From NCBI GenBank assembly GCA_035041965.1, contig JAPYMA010000325.1:333101-397100 (forward strand): a stretch of 64,000 nt of DNA. The letters run 5' to 3'. Positions 50,807 through 63,900 of this stretch are shown here, one piece after another. The notes beneath the pieces are model-generated. The model was not told the origin of the DNA. It worked only from the letters and a program-made list of their open reading frames with translations, and did no database searches. The position numbers and the translations under genes were made by a program. This stretch comes from Anisakis pegreffii. Lineage: Eukaryota; Nematoda; Chromadorea; Rhabditida; Anisakidae. Each line of letters starts with the position of its first letter. Within the stretch, counting starts at the first letter, position 1.

Positions 50807-52403
50807 CTTTTCTATCTTTTGGAGTCAAAAGATCGAATGTTTGCCACGACGATACTGCCTCAAAGCAAACGCAAATCACTAAATTTAAGAACCAACCACT
50901 TCTTCCTTGCACGAGCGTTTACTGCAGTAATGGCAAATACAGGAATGGTCCAGCTTAACAATCTCCCACATACTCGTTGAAAAAGATAAAACAAAAAAAA
51001 TCATACAAGTTTGACAAAAAACACTGAAGATGAAGCTTCTTCTTGTAAATGCTAATGTGATCAAGTGATGCAACAAGAACAGTGCACCATTCCTCTAAAG
51101 GACTAGTCAATTCTGAGCATGAATCGAAATGCAAAGCACCGTCAAAAACCTAGGAAAAGCAGTAAAACGAGGCAGTCACAAGAGTATTTGCTAAAATGAT
51201 GAAGACGAAATGAAGCAAACACGTAACAGTCATTTGAATGTCTCGTTCTCGATTTACCATTAAAATCAATTCAAAAATAAACAACACAACACGGAAAGAC
51301 ATCAAAAAGTCCCGTCCGACAAATCATCACCGATGCGTAATATTCCAGCACTCCCGACAGCACCTCGACGTCAAATCACAGCCCGAGGCTACTCAATCAT
51401 ATGGACAATAAAAAACGTCTATGATGGAAATGCCAAAAACCTTCGCAGTACTAGCGTACTAATATCACGACTAGCCTTTGATGGGTGGAGGGGAATGGTT
51501 CATTTGGAGAAAGAAGAGACCGGACCGGAGCAAGATTTCTATCCGGAACGAGATGACTCTCGCATGCGGATCAGAAACAATACATCAGAAATGTGTATTT
51601 CACGATTGCTTTCACTGAATAGAGACAGTCTTTGAGATTGTGCCTGCACATTAGAATGAGTGATTACCATAAATTGTTCCACTAATACAAATGGATCAAA
51701 GGGAAACCAGGATTATAAATTTGCAAACAGTCTAAAGGGCTCCTCAAAAATACTATTCAATAACAATTGATGTTCCTGTTTAGTTAGGAATTAGGACAGC
51801 AATAGGGGAACTGTGTTGATTTCGTCGATTTTCAAGCGACAAAATAATCATATCACTGATCATAGCAGAGATAATTTTTTCGTTTACTGCCTTGATGATT
51901 ATGAACGACCGCAGTACCGTAGTCGTACCTGAAAGTCTGTTGTGCAATAGAACGGTAACATGTGATCGAAGAAGATGCTTTTCATACTAACATTGAAGAT
52001 GTGCGCATCTAGGGAGGAATTCAAAGCAAAATGAAACAAAGGTCCACTCGTCAAGCCGAACCGATTGGTACCAGTCTCGTTGAAATAGGAGCAAAATATC
52101 ATCTCGCCAGAACCTTAACCCAAATCCTGACCATATTCACCCATCAAGATCTCAAAATACACATTCTCGAGAAACTGGTGGTGTTTCCACTGACCACTGT
52201 GCGGAGTGACCTGAGCTTTCAAAGGCTCCTACAACAGAAGGCGACGAAGTGACATTCAGCTTGAGCAATTTATCATTCCAGTTGCAATCGTTTGAAAATG
52301 ATGACCCTATTAATTATAATGCAACGTATACAGCGTACCGAGTGACCAATATTGATTAAACGTATAAGCGTCAACGCTGCTGAGCAAGTGAGAGGCCTTC
52401 AGG
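50807..52403. other. Region upstream of BAG6, up to the satellite
   Basis: Contains the BAG6 promoter side and no recognised gene. Two frames are notable because the sequence is less AT-rich: 51333-51635 (+), 100 codons from an ATG, and 51929-52102 (-), which ends at a GTACGA donor-like site and overlaps an open frame on the other strand. Neither has a recognisable domain or a convincing partner exon, so they are not called as genes. Confidence 0.4.
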
Positions 52404-55400
52404 AAATCTTTTTTTTGTCGGGCGATATTAAATAGTTGAGGAGGAATAGCTATTTTATTAAAGCTATTTCAACAAGCGCTCAGTTGCTCATTGATATGCA
52501 TTTGATCACTCTAGATCAATGCATATTACTCGTCACTATTGAAATCTGGGTTTGATACATTCAAGCCTACCGTCTTCTCAAGTTTGCCAGGAAACATATT
52601 AATATCTGTGAATTATTCAGTCAAGCAGAATCTCTGCTTTCAAAAAAAGAAAAATTCACCGGAAAATTCCGCCTCAGCGAGGAGATATAGCTATTTTTCT
52701 GATGCAATAGGAGTTGGCACATTCAAACCTATCGTACTCTCAGCTTTGACCAGTAACATATCAACTTCTTCACTCCAGTCGATCGAATACAATCCCTGCA
52801 TTCTTAAAAATATATATTTTGTCGGGCGATTTTGCTTAGTTGAGGAGTTATAGCTATTTTCATAAAGCTATCTCGACTAGCGTTGAGGTGCTCACTGATA
52901 TGCATTTGACCGCTATAGATCAATGCATATTATTCATTACTATTGATATCTGTATATTATTCGGTCGAGCAGAATCTCCGCATTCTAAAAAGTAATAGCC
53001 TACCTCAAACTTTCGCTTCTGCGAGGAGGTAAAGCTATTTTTCTGATGCAATAGGAGTTGGCACATTCAAACCTACCGTACTCTCAGCTTTGACCGGTAA
53101 CATTTCAATTTCTTCACACCAGTCGATCGAATACAATCTCTGCATTCATAAAAATATATATTTTGTCGGGCGATTTTGCTTAGTTGAGGAGGTATAGCTA
53201 TTTTCTTAAAGCCATTTCAACAAGCGCTGAGTTGCTCATTGATATGCATTTGATCACTATAGATCAATGCATATTATTCATTGGTATTGAAATCTGGGCT
53301 TCATACATTCAAGCCCACCGACTTCTCAAGTTTGCCCGCAAAACTTATTAGTGTCTGTAGATTATTCGGTCGAGCAGAATCCCTGCTTTCTAAAAATGAA
53401 AAACTCAGCGGAAAATTCCACCTCAGCGAGGAGATATAGCTATTTTTCTGGTGTTACACGCGTTGGCACATTCAAACCTACCGTACTCCCAGCTTTGACC
53501 AGTAACATATCAACTTCTTCACGCCAGTCGATCGAGCAGAATCCCTGTGTTCATAAAAACATACTTTGCCGGGCGATTATGCTTAGTTGAGGAGGGATAG
53601 CTATTTTTTTAAAGCTATCTCGACTACCGCTGAGGTGCTCAATGATATGAATTTGATCACTATAGATCAATTCATATTATTCATTGCTATTGAAATCTGG
53701 GTTTGATACATTCAAGCCCACCATCATCTCAAGTTTGCATGGGAATATATTGATATGTGTACATTGTTCGGTTTAGGAGAACCTCTGCTTTCTAAAAATG
53801 AAAATCCTTCCCGAAAATTTCGCCTCTGCGAGGAGGTAAAGCTATTTTTCTGATGCAATAGGGGTTGGTACATTCAAACCTACCGTACTCTCAGCGTTGA
53901 CCAGTAACATATCAATTTCTTCACTCCAATCGATCGAATAGAACCTCTGCATTCATAAAAATATATATTTTGTCGAGTGATTTTGCTTAGTTGAGGAGGT
54001 ATAGCTATTTTTTTAAAGCTATCTCGACTAGCGCTGAGGTGCACACTGATATGCATTTGATCACTCTAGATCAATGCATATTATTCATTACTATTGATAT
54101 CTGTATACTATTCGGTCGAGCAGGATCTCCATTCTAAAAAGTAACAGCCTACCTCAAACTTTCGCCTCAGCGAGGAGATAAAGCTATTTTTCTGGTGTTA
54201 CACGCGTTGGCACATTCAAACCTACCGTACTCCCAGCTTTGACCAGTAACATATCAACTTCTTCACGCCAGCCGATCGAGCAGAATCCCTGCGTTCATAA
54301 AAACATATACTTTGCCGGGCGATTTTGCTTAGTTGAGGAGGGATAGCTATTTTTTTAAAGCTATCTCGACTACCGCTGAGGTGCTCACTGATATGCATTT
54401 GATCACTCTAGATCAATGCATATTATTCATTACTATTGATATCTGTATACTATTCGGTCGAGCAGGATCTCCATTCTAAAAAGTAAAATCCTACCGGAAA
54501 ATTTCGCTTCAGCGAGGAGGTAAAGCTATTTTTCTGATGCAATAGGGGTTGGCACATTCAAACCTACCGTACTCTCAGCTTTGACCGGTAACATTTCAAT
54601 TTCTTCACACCAGTCGATCGAATACAATCTCTGCATTCATAAAAATATATATTTTGTCGGGCGATTTTGCTTAGTTGAGGAGGTATAGCTATTTTCTTAA
54701 AGCCATTTCAACAAGCGCTGAGTTGCTCATTGATATGCATTTGATCACTATAGATCAATGCATATTATTCATTGGTATTGAAATCTGGGCTTCATACATT
54801 CAAGCCCACCGACTTCTCAAGTTTGCCCGCAAAACTTATTAGTGTCTGTAGATTATTCGGTCGAGCAGAATCCCTGCTTTCTAAAAATGAAAAACTCACC
54901 GGAAAATTCCGCCTCAGCGAGGAGATATAGCTATTTTTCTGGTGTTACACGCGTTGGCACATTCAAACCTACCGTACTCCCAGCTTTGACCAGTAACATA
55001 TCAACTTCTTCACGCCAGCCGATCGAGCAGAATCCCTGCGTTCATAAAAACATATACTTTGCCGGGCGATTTTGCTTAGTTGAGGAGGGATAGCTATTTT
55101 TTTAAAGCTATCTCGACTACCGCTGAGGTGCTCACTGATATGCATTTGATCACTCTAGATCAATGCATATTATTCATTACTATTGAAATCTGGGTTTGAT
55201 ACATTCAAGCCCACCATCATCTCAAGTTTGCATAGGAATATATTGATATGTGTACATTGTTCGGTTTAGGAGAACCTCTGCTTTCTAAAAATGAAAATCC
55301 TTCCCGAAAATTTCGCCTCTGCGAGGAGGTAAAGCTATTTTTCTGATGCAATAGGGGTTGGTACATTCAAACCTACCGTACTCTCAGCGTTGACCAGTAA

Positions 55401-58400
55401 CATATCAATTTCTTCACTCCAATCGATCGAATAGAACCTCTGCATTCATAAAAATATATATTTTGTCGAGTGATTTTGCTTAGTTGAGGAGGTATAGCTA
55501 TTTTTTAAAGCTATCTCGACTAGCGCTGAGGTGCACACTGATATGCATTTGATCGCTATAGATCAATTCATATTATTCATTACTATTGAAATCTGGGTTT
55601 GATACATTCAAGCCTACCGTCTTCTCAAGTTCGCACGGAAACATTGATATCTGTTAATTATTCGGTCAAGCAGAATCTCTGCTTTCTAAAAAAGAAAAAT
55701 TCACCGGAAAATTCCGCTTCAGCGAGGAGGTAAAGCTATTTTTCTGATGCAATAGGGGTTGGCACATTCAAACCTACCGTACTCTCAGCTTTGACCGGTA
55801 ACATTTCAATTTCTTCACACCAGTCGATCGAATACAATCTCTGCATTCATAAAAATATATATTTTGTCGGGCGATTTTGCTTAGTTGAGGAGGTATAGCT
55901 ATTTTCTTAAAGCCATTTCAACAAGCGCTGAGTTGCTCATTGATATGCATTTGATCACTATAGATCAATGCATATTATTCATTGGTATTGAAATCTGGGC
56001 TTCATACATTCAAGCCCACCGACTTCTCAAGTTTGCCCGCAAAACTTATTAGTGTCTGTAGATTATTCGGTCGAGCAGAATCCCTGCTTTCTAAAAATGA
56101 AAAACTCACCGGAAAATTCCGCCTCAGCGAGGAGATATAGCTATTTTTCTGGTGTTACACGCGTTGGCACATTCAAACCTACCGTACTCCCAGCTTTGAC
56201 CAGTAACATATCAACTTCTTCACGCCAGCCGATCGAGCAGAATCCCTGCGTTCATAAAAACATATACTTTGCCGGGCGATTTTGCTTAGTTGAGGAGGGA
56301 TAGCTATTTTTTAAAGCTATCTCGACTACCGCTGAGGTGCTCACTGATATGCATTTGATCACTCTAGATCAATGCATATTATTCATTACTATTGATATCT
56401 GTATACTATTCGGTCGAGCAGGATCTCCATTCTAAAAAGTAACAGCCTACCTCAAACTTTCGCCTCAGCGAGGAGATAAAGCTATTTTTCTGGTGTTATA
56501 GGGGCTGGCACATTCAAACCTACCGTACTCTCAGCTTTGACCGGTAACATTTCAATTTCTTCACACCAGTCGATCGAATACAATCTCTGCATTCATAAAA
56601 ATATATATTTTGTCGGGCGATTTTGCTTAGTTGAGGAGGTATAGCTATTTTCTTAAAGCCATTTCAACAAGCGCTGAGTTGCTCATTCATATGCATTCGA
56701 TCACTCTAGATCAATGCATATTACTCGTCACTATTGAAATCTGGGTTTGATACATTCAAGCCTACCGTCTTCTCAAGTTCGCACGGAAACATTGACATCT
56801 GTTAATTATTCGGTCAAGCAGAATCTCTGCTTTCTAAAAAAAAAAATTCACCGGAAAATTCCGCTTCAGCGAGGAGGTAAAGCTATTTTTCTGATGCAAT
56901 AGGGGTTGGCACATTCAAACCTACCGTACTCTCAGCTTTGACCGGTAACATTTCAATTTCTTCACACCAGTCGATCGAATACAATCTCTGCATTCATAAA
57001 AATATATATTTTGTCGGGCGATTTTGCTTAGTTGAGGAGGTATAGCTATTTTCTTAAAGCCATTTCAACAAGCGCTGAGTTGCTCATTGATATGCATTTG
57101 ATCACTATAGATCAATGCATATTATTCATTGGTATTGAAATCTGGGCTTCATACATTCAAGCCCACCGACTTCTCAAGTTTGCCCGCAAAACTTATAAGT
57201 GTCTGTAGATTATTCGGTCGAGCAGAATCCCTGCTTTCTAAAAATGAAAAACTCACCGGAAAATTCCGCCTCAGCGAGGAGATATAGCTATTTTTCTGGT
57301 GTTACACGCGTTGGCACATTCAAACCTACCGTACTCCCAGCTTTGACCAGTAACATATCAACTTCTTCACGCCAGCCGATCGAGCAGAATCCCTGCGTTC
57401 ATAAAAACATATACTTTGCCGGGCGATTTTGCTTAGTTGAGGAGGGATAGCTATTTTTTTAAAGCTATCTCGACTACCGCTGAGGTGCTCACTGATATGC
57501 ATTTGATCACTCTAGATCAATGCATATTATTCATTACTATTGATATCTGTATACTATTCGGTCGAGCAGGATCTCCATTCTAAAAAGTAACAGCCTACCT
57601 CAAACTTTCGCCTCAGCGAGGAGATAAAGCTATTTTTCTGGTGTTATAGGGGCTGGCACATTCAAACCTACCGTACTCTCAGCTTTGACCAGTAACATAT
57701 CAACTTCTTCACACCAGTCGATCGAGCAGAATCTCTGCATTCATAAAAGCATATATTTTGTCGGGCGATTTTGCTTAGTTGAGGAGGTATAGCTATTTTT
57801 TTTAAGCTATCTCGACTAGCGCTGAGGTGCTCACTGATATGAATTTGATCGCTATAGATCAACGCATATTATTCATTACTATTGAAATCTGGGTTTGATA
57901 CATTCAAGCCCACCGTCTTCTCAAGTTTGTATGTAAATATATTGATATGTGTACATTCTTCGGTTGAGGAGAACCTCTGCTTTCTAAAAATGAAAATCCT
58001 ACCCGGAAATTTCGCCTCTGAGAGGAGGTAAAGCTATTTCTCTGATGCAAAAGGGGTTGGCACATTCAAACATACCGTACTCTCAGCTTTGACCAGTAAC
58101 ATATCAACTTCTTCACCCCAATCGATCGAATAGAATCTCTGCATTCATAAAAATATATATCTTGTGGGGCGATTTTGCTTAGTTGAGGAGGGATAGCTGT
58201 TTTATTAAAGCTATTTCAACAAGCGCTGAGTTGCTCATTGATATGCATTTGATCACTATAGATCAATGCATATTACTCATTACTATTGAAATCTGAGTTC
58301 GATACACTCAAGCCCACCGTCTTCTCAAGTTTGCCCGGAAACATATTGATATCTGTGAATAGTTCGGTCAAGCAGAATTTCTTCACACCAGTCGATCGAA

Positions 58401-58735
58401 CAGGATCTCTGCATTCATAAAAATATATATTTTGTCGGGCAATTTTGCTTAGTTGAGGAGGGATAACTATTTTATTAAAGCTATTTAAACCAGCGCTGAG
58501 TTGGTCATTGATATGCATTTGGTCACTATAGATCAGTGTATATTATCCATTGGTATTGAAATCTGGGCTTGATACATTCAAGCCTACCGACTTCTCAAGT
58601 TTGCCCGCAAAACTTATTGATGTCTGTAAATTATTCGGTCAAGCAGAATCTCTGCTTTATAAAAATGAAAAATTCACCGGAATATTCCGCCTCAGCGAGG
58701 AGATATAGGTATTTTTCTTGTGTTACTAGTGTTCG
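52404..58735 (+). repeat. Satellite array of 340/405-bp dimeric units with higher-order blocks
   Basis: About 16 tandem units, recognised by the recurring GTCGGGCGATTTTGCTTAG block near 52417, 52803, 53157, 53564, 53969, 54315, 54655, 55060, 55470, 55865, 56270 and on to 58437. Spacings fall into two classes, about 340-355 and about 395-410 bp. The short class lacks roughly 65 bp around GAAATCTGGGTTTGATACAT. Each unit is itself a diverged dimer: both halves contain ACATTCAARCCYACCG, a TCGA..AGAATC..CTGC block and GAGGAGRTATAGCTATTTT. One half also carries a dyad, ATATGCATTTGATC / GATCAATGCATAT. Blocks starting near 54515, 55725 and 56872 are almost identical over about 650 bp, so units have been homogenised recently. 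The 83-codon frames repeated at 54842, 56052 and 57199 begin at GTG and are a by-product of the repeat. Confidence 0.95.
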
Positions 58736-59187
58736 AAATGACTTCGTGCAGATGCAGCATGAGTTTTGCAATTCTTGCACGTTCACGGAGAGCAGACGAT
58801 CTCTAATAGTAGGAAACTTCGTTCGACTCTTCTTTCAAAATCACTGAAATCATTTTGGGTTCCTTTGATCTTTAGCGTAATTGATGTCGTTTGAGTTGTA
58901 AATGAGCGCTTGAATTCGATAAGATTGAAAAATGTTGGAAATTTAGTCTTGACATCAATATATAAATGCTGATTGGAGATCTGATATATAATAAATATCG
59001 TATAAATTTGAATAACAATATTAATACATATGATTATTCAGGGTACAACTAAAAACACTTCGAATCGCAAAAATTGTCGTGTGCATTTAGCTATCTTCAA
59101 CCAATGATCACCGTTAACAAACTAAACCTTAATTTGAAACACTTTCAAACAATTCAAGAACTCGATTAATAAACGCATCCAATACTG

Positions 59188-59256
59188 AAATGTTGGACAT
59201 CTTCAGGGAGATGTATGGGCCAGCAAGCCATAGAATGGCTCACCTGTCCAACATTT
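59188..59256. repeat. Foldback: perfect 12-bp arms with nested 6-bp stem
   Basis: AAATGTTGGACA (59188-59199) pairs perfectly with TGTCCAACATTT (59245-59256). The 45-nt interior contains a second stem, AGCCAT / ATGGCT. Confidence 0.8.
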
Positions 59257-59277
59257 ACGATCACAGTTAATGCTATT

Positions 59278-59312
59278 ACCCGTAATTTCGGCCCTAATCT
59301 CCAATTACGGGT
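59278..59312. repeat. Foldback: perfect 10-bp arms
   Basis: ACCCGTAATT (59278-59287) pairs with AATTACGGGT (59303-59312) around a 15-nt loop. Confidence 0.8.
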
Positions 59313-59437
59313 TAGTTGGGTTAGTATCATGCAAAACAACATGCTCTTGTTAGTGGTATTAGTGGGTTAGAAAGACAAGGACATACACATGCAAGACAAG
59401 GGACGATTGAAGAATAAAATACAACATTAACGTTACC

Positions 59438-59498
59438 AGAACTGATGGCACAACAAAGTGTCAAATATTGTCTGACACTTCGTTGTGCCATCAATTCT
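59438..59498. repeat. Foldback: 26-bp arms with two mismatches
   Basis: Bases 59438-59463 and 59473-59498 are reverse complements at 24 of 26 positions, around a 9-nt loop. The core is GATGGCACAAC / GTTGTGCCATC. Total length, stem length and loop size fall within the range of a short pre-miRNA, but no expression evidence is available. Confidence 0.8.
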
Positions 59499-60831
59499 AG
59501 CATTTTCGCGAACTGATTATTCGCTACGGCACTTTTATGTGTGCAAAGTGCTTAACTGGTGGAAAGAAGTGACGAAATCAAAAGATACACATGAGTTGTA
59601 TGAATGCAGTGAGTGAGACTAAATGAATGTGCGTTGCTGTTGAATAACGTGCAGGATTATTGGAAATCAACATGAGGGGAGAATGGCTTACTCAGGGAAA
59701 GGATGGAGAGTTATTCTAGAATAGGCTGATTGGAAACAGGTGTACTGAGCAAATGAAGGAAAGTTTTCAGCATTCACCTCCGTCGATTGGATCAATTTTT
59801 GTCATCACTTAATTAGAAATAGTTCCCACTACGATCGATTCTTTGTTGATATTTCATGAAATAATTAAAAGAAACCCAAGTAAACTGAATTTTCAAGATT
59901 CAGCGATATTATGACGAGTTATTGAAATTACCTAAACTATCTGAGCTGACATGACGCCACTTAACAAGAATTACGATTAATGAATGTCAATAAAATCATA
60001 CTAATATCTCTCTAAAATGCAGTTATTCCAAAGATAATATCATAATATTTTCTTGAACAATGAATGCAATTTATAAATACCAGCGACCCAATGAAATTGT
60101 TGTATAGGCTGGCTACGGTCTTGATAACATCATTGTGGCAAATACTTGAAGCGATTAACAACACAGCACTGCTATGAAACTGAAGTATAAAAACCATAGC
60201 ACTCAAGGATAAAACAAGAGAAACAAAGAAAACTGAACATGAAGCAGCCCAAGGCAAAGCAACTATTTTGCATACAACTATAATAAAACGCTACATGAAA
60301 CAAAATGCTTGAAGCTATCTACACACAAGACAGATCACTAATAAAACGATGACATAACAATGAAACAAATAAAATCAAATAGAATAATGAAATATAGCAA
60401 CTATGTTGCTCACAACAATAAAACAACCACAACAAATAACAACAATACGAATCGCTTCAAGCTAACAGTTAAAACATGACATTATCAAAAACATGATCAC
60501 ATAAATATCAGCACAAAAAACTACAATATACAATAAAAAGCCTCATACATTCACGCTCAACAACCAGCAAGACTTATGCTAACAGCAATGAAATGAAACG
60601 ATCGCTTGAAGCTAGCTGCAACATGAAACAGTATTGAAAAGATAGTTCAAAAAATACAGCAAAAAATAAAAACATGCAATATGACAATAAAGGAAACCTA
60701 ACAAAAAACACAGCAACTTGGTTGCATGCACAAATACGATAATATAAACATAAACTAACAGAACAATCATGCAATAAAACGCCTCACTTACTACACAAAA
60801 CCATCGATACATGGAAAAAATAGTGAATGAT

Positions 60832-60961
60832 GAAGCAGCAATTTTTTTGTTCAATTTTTGATTTATTTTATGCTTTTGGTTTTTTTAATTTTTATTTTTC
60901 TTTTATTTTTTTGTTTTTGCTTTATTTTTTTATTTTTTCTTTCTTTTTAATTTGCTGCTTC
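60832..60961. repeat. T-rich tract bracketed by 10-bp inverted repeat
   Basis: GAAGCAGCAA at 60832-60841 and TTGCTGCTTC at 60952-60961 flank about 110 bp that is almost all T on the + strand, with a few A and G. On the minus strand it reads as an A-rich tail directly after the stop codon of the gene ending at 60963. Confidence 0.75.
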
Positions 60962-60962
60962 T

Positions 60963-63900
60963 TCAAAATTTTTTAAAGAAGATTTCTTGTTCCACGGAGA
61001 TCTCACCACGTCCACTTGCCGATAGGAAATAGCCGGTAGTCAGGGGTATTTCCCGAATACGCTGCGGTGAGAAATTCTTGAATATTTTGCGCAACGTTTT
61101 GATGGAATATTTGCGGAGGTATAAATTGACGATGAGTTCGAATTGAATATCGAATAGTGGTATAACCTGATATTCGAGGTGAATCTCTGATGACTGAATA
61201 GCAGTAGAATCTTGCACTGTGCTGTTGACAACATATGCTGCGATGAACATTTGCAGAAGTCGTCTTCTCTCGATTGGCGAATTCATGAGAAAAACTGTTC
61301 CGAATAGCGGAGAGGGGCCAAGCATTTGACCCGTCAAAAGCTCTCTCCGAACGATCAAACGATCGACTGGTTCATTACACGTTTATCCAATTTGATTTGT
61401 TGGCACTGGGATGAACAACTTGGAGGAAGAAGCAAACGGGAAGAGGAGGATAGCACTTCGGTTCTCACCTCCGAGTGCTGAACTGAATCATATATCGTCG
61501 GAGTTGAAGAGAGGGAAAGGGGGAATGTGAACAGTAGTACCTCGGCAGAAGCGGTTTGACTGCTGATTATATGCGAATATCATCACACCAATCCATAAGG
61601 TCATCGTTGCGTTGGTGAGAAGAATAACTGCTTGACTGATGAGTATGTTTATAAGCTTATGGAAGAATGTGTAGTGATGCTGCTGGCAAGTGAACGTGGC
61701 GAAGCGATACCGACGGCTACCATGATGATGTCGACAATTTGAGGAATTGTTGTTAAACCATTCATCGGAAAATACCAAACAAAATGAATTGACCTAACAT
61801 AATTCACAAACATAATTAACACGTAATTCAATCAAAATTTCATCATCCATCAAACAGTGACCTATGTGTGGAGATAAATGAAGCGAATACTTCGACCATA
61901 CTTCCCTCATATTACTTAAACAAACTCATCTACTTGATGAGAACGCAAAAAAATCTGAATATCTCCACACGTATGCCACTCTTATTCATAATAACCAAAT
62001 TAAACCTAACATTAAAAAAATACTTCTATACTACGAAAATGATCACAATGTAAAAATCTGACATCGTTTAAAAAATTCAGAAAGAAACACTCACATTATA
62101 TAAAAATATTATACCTCATCATACTAAACTACTTCTGCATACGATCTCCAAATCACTCAAGCTCTGCTATACATGTGATACGTACTAACGCTCAAAATAC
62201 TCTCCTGAACTATCACAATAATGCTATCAATATGACCATATTTTTAATTTTCCCCTTATTTACTCCTTTGAAGCGAATGGAATAATTGCATTTTAGTTTA
62301 TTGCTTAACTATTACTGTTAACCTCATTACTCACTGATAATTAATCTTAACATTTTTTTCTGACCTGTTGTCTCTCATCACCATTATTATAATTCTCACT
62401 TCATCCTCAAATTCTTATCATTGTTCTCGGTTTTCATCGTCTTCATAATTCAATAACTCATCATAATACGAGGTCTTCCCTTCTATGATCGAATATTCAT
62501 TTAGACTGACTAATAACTAATTCATTTATCATCGCAATTCAATAAGAACATCTCATTAGTAACTTTATGATGAATTAGCTCAAAATGAAATAAATCGACC
62601 GCAGCAAATACAATAACTTTCGGGGAGGGAGGATGCCTATTCTAGAATAGCTCTCAAAACAAAACCATAGTTAGGCTACTCACATCAATTTGAAGCGACG
62701 ACTTTCAAAAAAAAAAAACATTAAATAAGCTCATATCCAAGGTCACTGACTAGTAATATTATTGATAAATATGTTTGAAAAAAGTGCTGATTAAAATCTC
62801 AAAACATCCATCTCATCAACTTATGAAAGAAGTTCCTCAAGTCACTCACAACACAGTAACCTATTCTGAATAACGAATCACATATGGCATGCGTGCATAA
62901 ACTACGCTGTGAATATAATAAATACTTGAAAATCATGCAAGAAATAACTGATGTTGAAAAAAACAATACTTAAAAACAGAACAATATCATACATCTAAAA
63001 GAGCACAGCTGATAATATCAAATATTATTTTTGCCTTATCACATAAATATTCATGATTGCAACAGTTCATTTTTCGGCACAATGAACTGGCTAATAAAAT
63101 TTCAATATTTCAAAATAGCTGTGCCCTTCATGCTTCAGCAATATCATCTGCTTTCTAGATTTTTCTAATAATGTGCTCACAACGCCCGTATTCATTCATT
63201 TTCGGCTTATAAAGAAATCTTTAGAATTTTGAGCTCAGCTTTCAAGGTTTCCTGAGCACTCTATTTCAACTTGCTTTGAAAACGCAAGTGTCATCAAAAC
63301 TCCTTAACGAAAGAGTTTGTTGAGAGCAGATGATATTGAACGACACAAAAATAAAACATGCAAACTAGGCTTCAAACCAGAGGTTGCCGATTTAGTCGGC
63401 AGATGGATCGAATCCGTTTGCAATATTCCAACCAACGACATCTTTCGTCCACTCCAACATTCACCGTCATTCTTCCAGTCACCAATAATCCATTCGAATA
63501 TCGAACATCTATTGCTGAAATTGCTGGAATGGAACACATGAACTCAACTGCAACATGCTTCTGTATTAACAATAAGCAGCCTCCCTTTCTCAAATACTAA
63601 CCAATTTTAAAAGGTTGCTCCGGCGAAATAATAAAATATTCGATATCCCTCTTAAGAAAAAGTCGATCTTATTCAGTTAAAATGTAATTAGCGGATTGAA
63701 ATTAGTAACCTTAAATCTTTTCAAAGATTTGCATGACTACCGTTCTTCCAATGATAAGATCATGTAAATGAATTTTATCTGGCTGGTATCACGAAAACTC
63801 TACGATGACATCATTAAGGACAAATGACTAGAAGAACTTAAATTTGAAATTCTGAAATTTGCAATTTAAAAAAGCTAACTTTTTGAGTTGTGCTGTGATG

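Larger units (their letters stand above)
58736..60962. other. Spacer with foldback cluster and strand-asymmetric tract
   Basis: No supportable gene. Three inverted repeats lie within 59188-59498 (listed separately). From about 60270 to 60830 the + strand is A/C-rich, with repeated GCTTGAAGCTA-like words. Minus-strand frames at 60012-60257 and 60574-60854 look hydrophobic only because of T-richness. At 60832-60961 a T-rich tract is bracketed by a 10-bp inverted repeat. Confidence 0.45.

Noticed and set aside
54842..57450. Three identical 83-residue frames as a repeated small protein family
   Set aside because: They begin at GTG, have no upstream ATG or acceptor, and lie in register with the satellite unit. 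Identity reflects repeat homogenisation.
60012..60854. Hydrophobic minus-strand frames as membrane proteins
   Set aside because: The strand is strongly T-rich, which alone creates Phe/Leu/Val-rich translations; no acceptor/donor structure or family match supports them.
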